64,000 nucleotides of DNA from Salsipaludibacter albus (GTDB lineage Bacteria; Actinomycetota; Nitriliruptoria; Nitriliruptorales; Nitriliruptoraceae), in NCBI RefSeq assembly GCF_019798055.1, contig NZ_JAHOPH010000008.1, positions 62,001 to 126,000 of the forward strand, written 5' to 3'. Below the pieces are notes generated by a model. The model saw only the letters and a list, made by a program, of their open reading frames with translations, was not told the origin of the DNA and searched no databases. The translations under genes were made by a program, and so were the position numbers. Shown piece after piece: positions 33,118-40,267 of the stretch; within the stretch, counting starts at the first letter, position 1; the number at the start of each line of letters is the position of its first letter.

Positions 33118-34143
33118 ATGACGCCGAACGAGCCACGCGACGACGCACGACGCATGGTCGTGTTCTCGGCCCAGCGCTACGACCGGGAGGGCTTCGGCGC
33201 GGTCGAGCACCACGGCATCGAGGTGGTCTTCCTCGACACCCGGCTCACGGCCCGGACCGCCGAGCTCGCCCGTGGCGCACCGGTCGTGTGCGCCTTCGTC
33301 AACGACGACCTGTCGGCCGACGTGCTGGAGGTGCTGGCCGAGGGCGGAACCCAGGGCGTCGCGCTGCGTTGCGCCGGGTTCAACAACGTCGACCTGGCGG
33401 CCGCCGAGCGCCTCGGGCTGCGGGTGCTGCGTGTCCCGGCCTACTCCCCCAACGCCGTCGCCGAGCACACCCTGGCACTCATCCTCGCGCTCAACCGCAA
33501 GATCCACCGGGCCTACAACCGGGTCCGCGACGGCAACTTCGCCCTGGACGGCCTCGTCGGCTTCGACCTTGCCGGCACCACCGTCGCCGTGGTGGGCACG
33601 GGCCAGATCGGCGCCATCGTCGCCCGCCTGCTGTGGCACCTGCGGTGCCGGGTCCTGTGCGTCGACCCCTACCGCCACGACCACCTGCTGGAACTCGGCG
33701 CGGAGTACGTGTCGTGGGAGCAGGCCTGTGCGCAGGCCGACATCATCACCCTGAACTGCCCGCTCACCGACGACACCCACCACCTCGTGGACGCGGCCGC
33801 GGTGGACACGATGCGTGACGGCGTCATGCTGGTCAACACCGGTCGTGGACCGCTGGTGGACACCGACGCCGTGATCGAAGGGCTCAAGTCCGGTCGGATC
33901 GGCTCGCTGGCACTGGACGTCTACGAGGAGGAGGCGGACCTGTTCTTCACCGATCGCAGCGACGAGATCATCGACGACGACCGGTTCGCACGGCTGCTGA
34001 CGTTCCCCAACGTGCTGATCACCGCCCACCAGGCGTTCCTGACCCGCGAGGCACTCGACGCCATCGCCCGCACCACGCTGGCCAACGCCGTCGCCATCGT
34101 CACCGGGGAGCCGGCCGACACCGAGGTGTCGAGCACGACCTGA
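33118..34143 (+). CDS. D-2-hydroxyacid dehydrogenase, D-lactate dehydrogenase-like
   Basis: The 341-residue protein has the NAD-binding VVGTGQIGAIVARLL (about residues 158-172) and the catalytic set of the family: Arg in NTGRGPLVD (about 242), Glu in DVYEEEADLFF (about 270) and His in ITAHQAFLT (about 304). The sequence VFSAQRYDREGF at the start and DVYEEEADLFF place it with fermentative D-lactate dehydrogenases (LdhA) rather than phosphoglycerate dehydrogenases. It would interconvert pyruvate and D-lactate with NAD(H). A GAAGGA ribosome site lies just upstream. It is divergent from the EEP-family gene. Confidence 0.88.
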   Translation: MTPNEPRDDARRMVVFSAQRYDREGFGAVEHHGIEVVFLDTRLTARTAELARGAPVVCAFVNDDLSADVLEVLAEGGTQGVALRCAGFNNVDLAAAERLGLRVLRVPAYSPNAVAEHTLALILALNRKIHRAYNRVRDGNFALDGLVGFDLAGTTVAVVGTGQIGAIVARLLWHLRCRVLCVDPYRHDHLLELGAEYVSWEQACAQADIITLNCPLTDDTHHLVDAAAVDTMRDGVMLVNTGRGPLVDTDAVIEGLKSGRIGSLALDVYEEEADLFFTDRSDEIIDDDRFARLLTFPNVLITAHQAFLTREALDAIARTTLANAVAIVTGEPADTEVSSTT

Positions 34144-34188
34144 GCGCGTGGCACGACGACGGCCAGCGCACGTCCCGGCAGGCGCCCC

Positions 34189-34217
34189 TTGACATCCGGG
34201 GGTCGCTCGGGCATGGT
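34189..34217 (+). promoter_or_regulatory. Promoter of the leader/ABC exporter transcript
   Basis: TTGACA (34189-34194) is a perfect -35 hexamer and CATGGT (34212-34217) lies 17 bp downstream as a -10. It starts a ~220-base leader that contains a short ORF and a terminator before the ABC genes. Confidence 0.65.
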
Positions 34218-34271
34218 CACCGGACCGCGATCTGCCTGGTCGCGGGAAGGACCACGACCACGGAGGGCTCC

Positions 34272-34334
34272 ATGAAGACGCGCCGCCCGATCGCCGCGCC
34301 CGTCTTCGGGGCCCGTCCGCGTGCCGTCGTGTAG
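34272..34334 (+). CDS. Leader peptide of the ABC exporter operon
   Basis: An ATG preceded by GGAGG (spacing 5-6) opens a 20-codon ORF, MKTRRPIAAPVFGARPRAVV, ending in TAG 21 bases before a terminator hairpin. Its codons for Gly-Ala-Arg (ggcccg, 34310-34315) can pair with the 5' arm of that hairpin (cgggcc, 34355-34360). Its own ribosome site (acggagg, 34260-34266) can pair with cctccgt at 34344-34350. These are the elements expected for ribosome-mediated attenuation: a ribosome slowed early in the leader would let the antiterminator form. The ORF is too short to identify by homology. Confidence 0.6.
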   Translation: MKTRRPIAAPVFGARPRAVV

Positions 34335-34355
34335 CCACGACCACCTCCGTCACGC

Positions 34356-34385
34356 GGGCCGCCCCATCGGGGTGGCCCTTCTTCG
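34356..34385 (+). terminator. Intrinsic terminator/attenuator before the ABC exporter
   Basis: gggccgcccc (34356-34365) pairs with ggggtggccc (34369-34378) over 10 bp with one G-U, loop atc, followed by TTCTTCGT. It is 60 bp upstream of the ABC gene start and downstream of the leader ORF, so it would stop transcription before the exporter unless an alternative structure forms. It is one of the few sites in this window with a T-rich tail. Confidence 0.72.
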
Positions 34386-34444
34386 TGTCCCCCTTCCCGC
34401 ACCATCCTCGCCCACCACGGGCGACCGACCACCAGGCGACCACC

Positions 34445-36217
34445 ATGATCCCGGTCCGGGCGTACCTCGCCCTCCTGACGACCCACCTGCGCGAGCATCG
34501 TGCCCGCATGGCGCTGCTCGCCGTGCTCGTGCTCGGCGACATCGCGGTGCAACTCGCGATCCCGCAGGTCGTGCGCACGATCATCGACGACGCGCTGGCC
34601 GGCACGGCCACCGACCGCCTGGTCTGGCTGGCCGGCATGGTCGTGCTCGCCGCGCTCGCCCACATGGGCCTGGCCGTGGCAGCGACCCGGGTGGCAGAGG
34701 AGGTCGGCTGGCGGGCGACCAACGACCTGCGCGCGGACCTCGCCGACCACGTCCTCCACCTCGACCTCGGCTTCCACAAGCAGCACCCCCCGGGTGAGCT
34801 GCTCGAGCGGGTCGACGGCGACGTCACCGCCCTGTCGAACTTCTTCTCGGCGATGGTCGTCAAGGTCGTGGGCAACGGCGTGCTGATCGCGGGCATCGTC
34901 GTGTTGCTCCTGCGCGAGTCCTGGCTCGTCGGGGTGACCCTCGGCGTCCTGGTCGGCCTCGGCATCCTCGCGATGGGCCGGCTGCACGCCATCGCCGTGC
35001 CCTGGTGGCGACGCCAGCGCGCGGTCGCGGCCGAGACCTTCGGCCAGCTCGGGGAGCAGGTCGACGGCACCGAGGACATCGCCGGCAACGGCGGCGGCCG
35101 CTACATGCAGGAGCGGTTCGCCGACCAACTGCGCACCTGGATGCCCCTGCACGTCCGTGGCTGGATGGGCTGGGCACTGATGTGGGGCACCAGCGAGGTG
35201 CTCCAGGTGCTCCTGCTGGTCGCGGTGTTCGTGCTGGGCGCCTGGCAGCTCGACGTCGGGACGATGACCGTGGGCACGGTCTACCTCGTCCTGAACTACG
35301 CCGAGATGGTCGGCCACCCGCTGCACGAGATCCGTGAGCAGATGCAGGACCTGCAGAAGGCCGGGGCCTCGATCGCCCGGGTCGAGGACCTGCTGGCGAC
35401 TCCGACCGCCCTGCCACCTGCCGGGACCACCCCCCTGCCCACCGGGCCGCTGGGCCTGTCGCTGACCGGTGTGGGCTTCGCCTACCACGACGCCCGTCCG
35501 GACGATGGGACGGAGCCGAAGGGCGACGCCCCGCGGGTGCTCCACGACATCGACCTGGAGGTGCCGGCCGGACGGGTGCTGGGCATCGTCGGCCGGACCG
35601 GGTCGGGCAAGTCGACGCTCGCCCGGCTCGTGACCCGGCTGTACGACCCCGACACCGGCCACGTCCGCGTCGGCGGGGTCGAGACGGCCGAGGCCGCGGA
35701 CCTGCGCGACCGGGTGGCCATGGTCACCCAGGACGTGCAACTGTTCCGGGCGACGGTCCGCGACAACCTGACCTTCTTCGACCCCTCGATCGACGACGCC
35801 CGGCTCGTCGAGGCCGTCGCCACCCTCGGTCTGGACGACTGGCTGGCGACCCTGCCCGACGGGCTCGACACCCGGCTGGGCGGCGACGGCGTGGGCGTGT
35901 CCGCGGGCCAGGCCCAGCTGCTGGCCTTCACCCGGGTGTTCCTGCGCGACCCGGGGCTGGTCGTGCTCGACGAAGCCTCGTCGCGACTCGACCCGGCCAC
36001 CGAGGCGTGGCTGGAACGGGCCGTCGACGGGCTGTTGCGCGACCGCACCGGTGTCATCATCGCCCACCGGCTGGGAACGCTCGAACGGGTCGACGACGTG
36101 CTGGTGATGGCCGACGGCCGCGTGGTCGAGCACGGTCCCCGCGAGCGGCTGCGTGCCGACCGTGACAGCCGCTACGCCCACCTGCTGGCAACCGGCCTCG
36201 AGGAGGTGCTGACATGA
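34445..36217 (+). CDS. ABC exporter half-transporter, subunit A
   Basis: The 590-residue protein has an N-terminal six-helix ABC exporter domain (about residues 1-315) and a C-terminal ATPase domain: Walker A GRTGSGKST (about 387), signature VSAGQAQLLAF (about 485), Walker B LVVLDEASSRLD (about 505) with the catalytic glutamate, and H-loop IIAHRLGTL. The signature is non-canonical (VSAGQ instead of LSGGQ), which matches the degenerate Walker B of subunit B. Drug and lipid exporters are commonly of this heterodimeric type. The leader ORF and terminator upstream suggest antibiotic-responsive expression. Its stop overlaps the next start (ATGA). Confidence 0.9.
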   Translation: MIPVRAYLALLTTHLREHRARMALLAVLVLGDIAVQLAIPQVVRTIIDDALAGTATDRLVWLAGMVVLAALAHMGLAVAATRVAEEVGWRATNDLRADLADHVLHLDLGFHKQHPPGELLERVDGDVTALSNFFSAMVVKVVGNGVLIAGIVVLLLRESWLVGVTLGVLVGLGILAMGRLHAIAVPWWRRQRAVAAETFGQLGEQVDGTEDIAGNGGGRYMQERFADQLRTWMPLHVRGWMGWALMWGTSEVLQVLLLVAVFVLGAWQLDVGTMTVGTVYLVLNYAEMVGHPLHEIREQMQDLQKAGASIARVEDLLATPTALPPAGTTPLPTGPLGLSLTGVGFAYHDARPDDGTEPKGDAPRVLHDIDLEVPAGRVLGIVGRTGSGKSTLARLVTRLYDPDTGHVRVGGVETAEAADLRDRVAMVTQDVQLFRATVRDNLTFFDPSIDDARLVEAVATLGLDDWLATLPDGLDTRLGGDGVGVSAGQAQLLAFTRVFLRDPGLVVLDEASSRLDPATEAWLERAVDGLLRDRTGVIIAHRLGTLERVDDVLVMADGRVVEHGPRERLRADRDSRYAHLLATGLEEVLT

Positions 36218-38028
36218 CCACGACCACCCATGCACGCGGACCCGATGCCACCACGACCGCTGGCGGGCTACGCCCCTTGCTGCGCCTGATGGCGAACCAG
36301 CCCGTGCGCTACCCGATCAGCCTGGCCGTGTGGACCCTGAACTGGACCTGGCCGGTGATGATCGGGGTGATCGCCCAGCAGTACTTCGACGGGCTCGACG
36401 GCACCAGCGCCGACCAGGCGGGCTGGACCCTGGTGACCGTGGTGATCGCGCTGGGCGCGTACCTGCTGGTACGGCTGGCGGGGATCTTCTTCGGCATGTG
36501 GTGGCACGCCCGGCTGCTGTTCCGGGCCGGTGCCGGCATGCAGCGCTCCATGCTGCGCCGCATCTTCGCCCTGCCCGGGGCCCGCCCGGTGCGGGAGTCC
36601 CCCGGCGAGGTCGTCAGCCGGTTCCGCGACGACGTCGAACACACCACCGAGGCGCTCGACCTGTCCGTGGACTTCACCGGGTCGATCGTGTCGGCCACGG
36701 TGTCGTTCGTGCTGCTCGCGCGGATCGATCCGGTACTGGCGATGGTGGCCTTCGCACCGATGGTCGTGGTGCTGCTGGTCGTGTGGACGTTGGCCAACCG
36801 GATCCGGCGGTACCGCGAGTCGGCTCGCGAGACCACCGAGGCCGTCGCGGGATTCCTGGGCGAGACCCTGTCGGCCACGCAGTCGATCAAGGTCAACGGC
36901 GCCGAGCGCCCGGTGCTGGACCGGTTCGCCCGGCTCAACGACCGGCGTCGCGTGATGATGGTGCGGGACCGCACGCTGACCGCGGCGACCGACGCCATGG
37001 GCCAGACCACCGGCACGGTGGGCACGGGCCTGGTGCTGCTGTTGGCAGCCGGTTCCCTGGCCCGGGGTGGCGCGGCCGGGCTGAGCGTGGGCGACTTCGC
37101 CCTGTTCGGCATCCTGCTGGCGCACACCTCGTTCGCGGCGTTCTTCATCGGGACCTTCCTCGCCCGGATCCGCCAGGCCGGGGTCTCCTTCGACCGCATG
37201 GTGGACCTGATGGACGGGTCGACCTGGCGGGACCTGACCGTGCACTCCGAGCTGGAGGAGTCCCTGCCCGTCCCGACCGCGCCAGCCACGCGGGTCGGCG
37301 TCGTCGACCGGGTCGACGCGCCGCTGCTGGCGGTCCGAGGCCTGACCCACGTCCATCCCGATGCCGCCGGCGGCATCCACGACGTGGACCTGCAGGTCGA
37401 GCGCGGGCAACTGGTCGTGGTGACCGGTCGGGTCGGCGCCGGCAAGACCACGCTGCTGCAGACCGTGCTGGGGCTCCTGCCGGCCGAGCGTGGCACGATC
37501 GCCTGGCACGGTCGCACGGTCGACGACCCGGCCCGGTTCATGGTGCCGCCGGTGGCGGCGTACACCCCACAGGTCCCCCGGTTGTTCTCGATGGCACTGC
37601 GCGACAACCTCCTGATGGGGACCGACGGCGACGACGAGCGACTGTGGGCGGCCATGGACACCGCCACGATGACCCGGGACCTGGCCACGATGCCCGACGG
37701 GCTGGACACCATGGTGGGGCCCCGCGGCATGCGCCTGTCGGGCGGCCAGGTCCAGCGGTCGGCCGCGGCCCGCATGCTCGTGCGGGGCGCGGAACTGGTC
37801 GTCTTCGACGACCTGTCGTCGGCGCTGGACGTCGAGACCGAGGCCGCGCTGTGGGCGCGGCTGTTCGACGTGGACGAGCCGGCAACGGCCCTGGTGGTGT
37901 CGCACCGGCGTCCCGCACTGGCCCGGGCCGACCACGTGGTCGTGCTGGAGGCCGGCCGGGTCGTCGCACGTGGCACCGCGGCCGAGCTGCGCCGGACCTC
38001 CGCGGCCTTCCGCGAACTCTGGGGCTGA
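36214..38028 (+). CDS. ABC exporter half-transporter, subunit B
   Basis: The 604-residue protein has an exporter membrane domain followed by an ATPase domain with Walker A GRVGAGKTT (about residue 406), canonical signature LSGGQVQRSAA (about 508) and Walker B LVVFDDLSSALD in which Asp replaces the catalytic Glu. So one composite ATP site (Walker B of subunit A with the signature of subunit B) is complete and the other is degenerate, as in known heterodimeric multidrug exporters. It overlaps subunit A by 4 bp. An inverted-repeat element starts 7 bp after its stop. The cargo is unknown. Confidence 0.9.
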   Translation: MTTTTHARGPDATTTAGGLRPLLRLMANQPVRYPISLAVWTLNWTWPVMIGVIAQQYFDGLDGTSADQAGWTLVTVVIALGAYLLVRLAGIFFGMWWHARLLFRAGAGMQRSMLRRIFALPGARPVRESPGEVVSRFRDDVEHTTEALDLSVDFTGSIVSATVSFVLLARIDPVLAMVAFAPMVVVLLVVWTLANRIRRYRESARETTEAVAGFLGETLSATQSIKVNGAERPVLDRFARLNDRRRVMMVRDRTLTAATDAMGQTTGTVGTGLVLLLAAGSLARGGAAGLSVGDFALFGILLAHTSFAAFFIGTFLARIRQAGVSFDRMVDLMDGSTWRDLTVHSELEESLPVPTAPATRVGVVDRVDAPLLAVRGLTHVHPDAAGGIHDVDLQVERGQLVVVTGRVGAGKTTLLQTVLGLLPAERGTIAWHGRTVDDPARFMVPPVAAYTPQVPRLFSMALRDNLLMGTDGDDERLWAAMDTATMTRDLATMPDGLDTMVGPRGMRLSGGQVQRSAAARMLVRGAELVVFDDLSSALDVETEAALWARLFDVDEPATALVVSHRRPALARADHVVVLEAGRVVARGTAAELRRTSAAFRELWG

Positions 38029-38034
38029 CCCCGA

Positions 38035-38094
38035 GGGACGTCGAGTGTGCTCCTGCCGGCCGCATCAGGCCGCGGGCCGCACACTCGACGTCCC
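38035..38094. repeat. Intergenic inverted repeat, copy 2
   Basis: Arms gggacgtcgagtgtgc (38035-38050) and gcacactcgacgtccc (38079-38094) are perfectly complementary over 16 bp around a 28-bp interior with ccggccgca and ggccgcggg. It starts 7 bp after the subunit B stop. The 12-bp core of the arms is identical to the copies at 12647 and 60756. Confidence 0.88.
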
Positions 38095-38234
38095 CCTTCG
38101 CATGGTGTCGGGGGATGGATCGGCCCCGGTGCCGCGTTGGCGGCGGCGGCGCCGGACCGACCGGGCCGGGTCACCAGCACGGTCGGCACCGGCCTCGTCG
38201 TCCCACCAGCCGCCCGCTCCCCACGAGTCCGCCC

Positions 38235-39437
38235 ATGAACTCCCGCGCGACCTCGCCGGTCCGCCCGACCGTCATCGCCGTCCTGCAGACCACGCTCGGC
38301 ATGCTCGCACCGTTCCTGCTGGGTGCGCTGGCCACGTCGATGCGGGGCGACGTCGGGATGTCGCCGGCCGACCTCGGACTGGCGGCCAGCGGCTTCTTCG
38401 GGGTGTCCGCACTGGTCTACGCGTTCGCCAACCGCCGGATCGAGTCGCTGGGCGTCCAGACCTCGACCTGGTTGGGCGTGGGGTTCGCGGTCGCCTCGCT
38501 GGTGTTGGTCGGCGTGGCCGAGAGCACGCCCGCGATCGTCGTCGCCATGGTGCTGGGTGGTCCGGGCAACGCGATCTCGCAGCTGTCGGCCAACATGCGT
38601 CTCGCCCAGGCGGTCGAGCCGACCCACCTCGGCACGGCCGTCGGCGTGAAGCAGGGCGCCGTCCCGCTGGGGACCATGCTGGCAGGGTTCGCCGTGCCCG
38701 CCATCGCCCTGACGGTCGGCTGGCGGTTCGCCTTCCTTGCGGCCCCCGTGCTGGGCCTGCCGCTGGTCGTCGCCTCCCTGTCCCGGCGTGGCCGCTCGTC
38801 GGCCCGGGCGACCGCCCGGCCACCCCGCGGTGTGCTGGCGAGCCGTCGTGGCTCGCTGTGGCTGCTGGCCGCAGCCGCCGGACTGGCGACCGCGGCGGGC
38901 CAGTCGTCGTCGGTGTTCTACGTCGACGCCGTCGTCACCGCCGGCAGCCTCGAGGGCACCGCCGGGCTGCTGCTGGCACTGGGATCGGCCGTCGGTGCCG
39001 TGGCACGGATCGTGGTGGGCATCGCGGCCGACCGCCTGCCGTTCGGCCACCTGCGGGCAGTCGCCGGCGCGATGCTGCTGGCCGTGGTCGGGTTCGTCGC
39101 CCTGTCCACCCAGCCACAGGGCGCGATGCTGGCGCTGGTCACGATCCTCGCGTTCGCCGCCTCGTGGGGCTGGAACGGCCTGCTGACCTACGCCGTGATG
39201 CGGCTCAACCCCGACGCGCCGGCACAGGCGACCGGGATCACCCAGACGGGCCTGAGCGTGGGTGCCGCCCTGGGTCCGCTGGTCGCGGGACAGGTGGCGT
39301 CGCAGGCGTCCTACGACCTCGTCTGGCTGTTGTCGGCCGGGGCGCTGGCCATCGCGGGTGGGCTCACGCTGCTCGCGCGCCACGGACTCGTCCTCGACCA
39401 CGCGACGGAGCGTCCCACGGCCACCTCACCTCGCTGA
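38235..39437 (+). CDS. MFS transporter
   Basis: The 400-residue protein has about twelve hydrophobic segments in two halves, with the MFS inter-helix motif GIAADRLPFGHLR between the halves (about residues 258-270). An earlier variant (AFANRRIESLGVQ) appears after the second helix. No substrate-specific motif is evident; the general form is of small-molecule exporters or nitrate/cyanate-like permeases. The start has no strong ribosome site, but the ATG at 38235 immediately precedes the first helix. Between this gene and the ABC operon lies the inverted repeat. Confidence 0.85.
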   Translation: MNSRATSPVRPTVIAVLQTTLGMLAPFLLGALATSMRGDVGMSPADLGLAASGFFGVSALVYAFANRRIESLGVQTSTWLGVGFAVASLVLVGVAESTPAIVVAMVLGGPGNAISQLSANMRLAQAVEPTHLGTAVGVKQGAVPLGTMLAGFAVPAIALTVGWRFAFLAAPVLGLPLVVASLSRRGRSSARATARPPRGVLASRRGSLWLLAAAAGLATAAGQSSSVFYVDAVVTAGSLEGTAGLLLALGSAVGAVARIVVGIAADRLPFGHLRAVAGAMLLAVVGFVALSTQPQGAMLALVTILAFAASWGWNGLLTYAVMRLNPDAPAQATGITQTGLSVGAALGPLVAGQVASQASYDLVWLLSAGALAIAGGLTLLARHGLVLDHATERPTATSPR

Positions 39438-39594
39438 CGCGAGCGGAAACCGGCCGCGATGGTGGCCGGGCGACCACGCCGGACGACGCCGCGACGCCCG
39501 TCGTCGGTCACCGTGGGTGGTCGCGCCCGACCCCCGGCCGTCCTCGCGACACCGCTCCCCGGGCAGCACACCGACCCCGACCAACCTCGAGCCG

Positions 39595-40164
39595 ATGACC
39601 GACCTGCTGTCCCCCGATCTCGCTGACGCCGTGGCGTCCGCCTGGACGATCGTGCTCCCGGCCCTGCTGGTCGCGTCGCTGCGGGTCGTCGACGTCACGC
39701 TGAACGTCTTCCGCACGGTCTTCACGGTCAACGGGCGCAAGTGGCTGGCCGCGGTGTTCCACGCACTCGAGGGCGGGACCTGGTTGGCCGCGGCCGGGAT
39801 CGTGCTGGCGGACGTCACCGTCGCCAAGGCGATCGGCTACGTCGCCGGGATCATGCTCGGCACGCTGCTCGGCACCACGATCGTCGAGCGGCTCCGCCTG
39901 GGCATGGTGACCGTGCGGATCTACGCCGACGCCCGCCACGACGGCGCGACGGGTGCCGCCATCGCCACCGCGATCCGCGAGGCCGGCTACGGCGCCACCG
40001 TCTTCACCGGCGCAGGGATGCGTGGACCGGTCGAGATGATCCTGTCGACCGTGCCCCGCCGGCGGGCCTCGGCGGTCATCGCGGCGGCGGGCGCGGTGTC
40101 CGACGACACGATCGTCGCGGTGGACAACGACCTGCAACCCCTGGCCACTGCCGCGCGGGCCTGA
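39595..40164 (+). CDS. UPF0316 (DUF5698/DUF2179) membrane protein
   Basis: The 189-residue protein has three hydrophobic segments (about residues 14-32, 48-66 and 75-95) followed by a cytoplasmic DUF2179-like domain (VTVRIYADARHDGATGAAIATAIREAGYGATVFTGAGMRG). VVDVTLNVFRTVFTVNGRKW in the first loop is typical of UPF0316. Proteins of this type are of unknown function; the C-terminal domain is related to nucleotide-sensing modules in YitT-like proteins. Confidence 0.8.
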   Translation: MTDLLSPDLADAVASAWTIVLPALLVASLRVVDVTLNVFRTVFTVNGRKWLAAVFHALEGGTWLAAAGIVLADVTVAKAIGYVAGIMLGTLLGTTIVERLRLGMVTVRIYADARHDGATGAAIATAIREAGYGATVFTGAGMRGPVEMILSTVPRRRASAVIAAAGAVSDDTIVAVDNDLQPLATAARA

Positions 40165-40267
40165 CGGCGATCCCGCCCTGGAGGGCAGGACGGGACCCGG
40201 GTCCCTTGACAGCCGCGACCCCCTCGTCGAGCATCCTGCCCACGGAGACACCCCGGGGGGATGCAAC

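Noticed and set aside
34385-34445. Upstream GTG (34385) as the start of ABC subunit A
   Set aside because: It lies in the T-rich tail of the terminator and would add a Pro/His-rich stretch that the family lacks; the ATG at 34445 directly precedes the first membrane helix.
36309-39401. A 1030-codon open frame on the minus strand
   Set aside because: It is the reverse of the ABC subunit B and MFS genes, with Arg/Ser/Thr-rich sequence and no family features.
40206-40235. TTGACA at 40206 as a clear promoter for the beta-helix gene
   Set aside because: No good -10 is found at 16-18 bp; it is mentioned only as a possibility under the gene.
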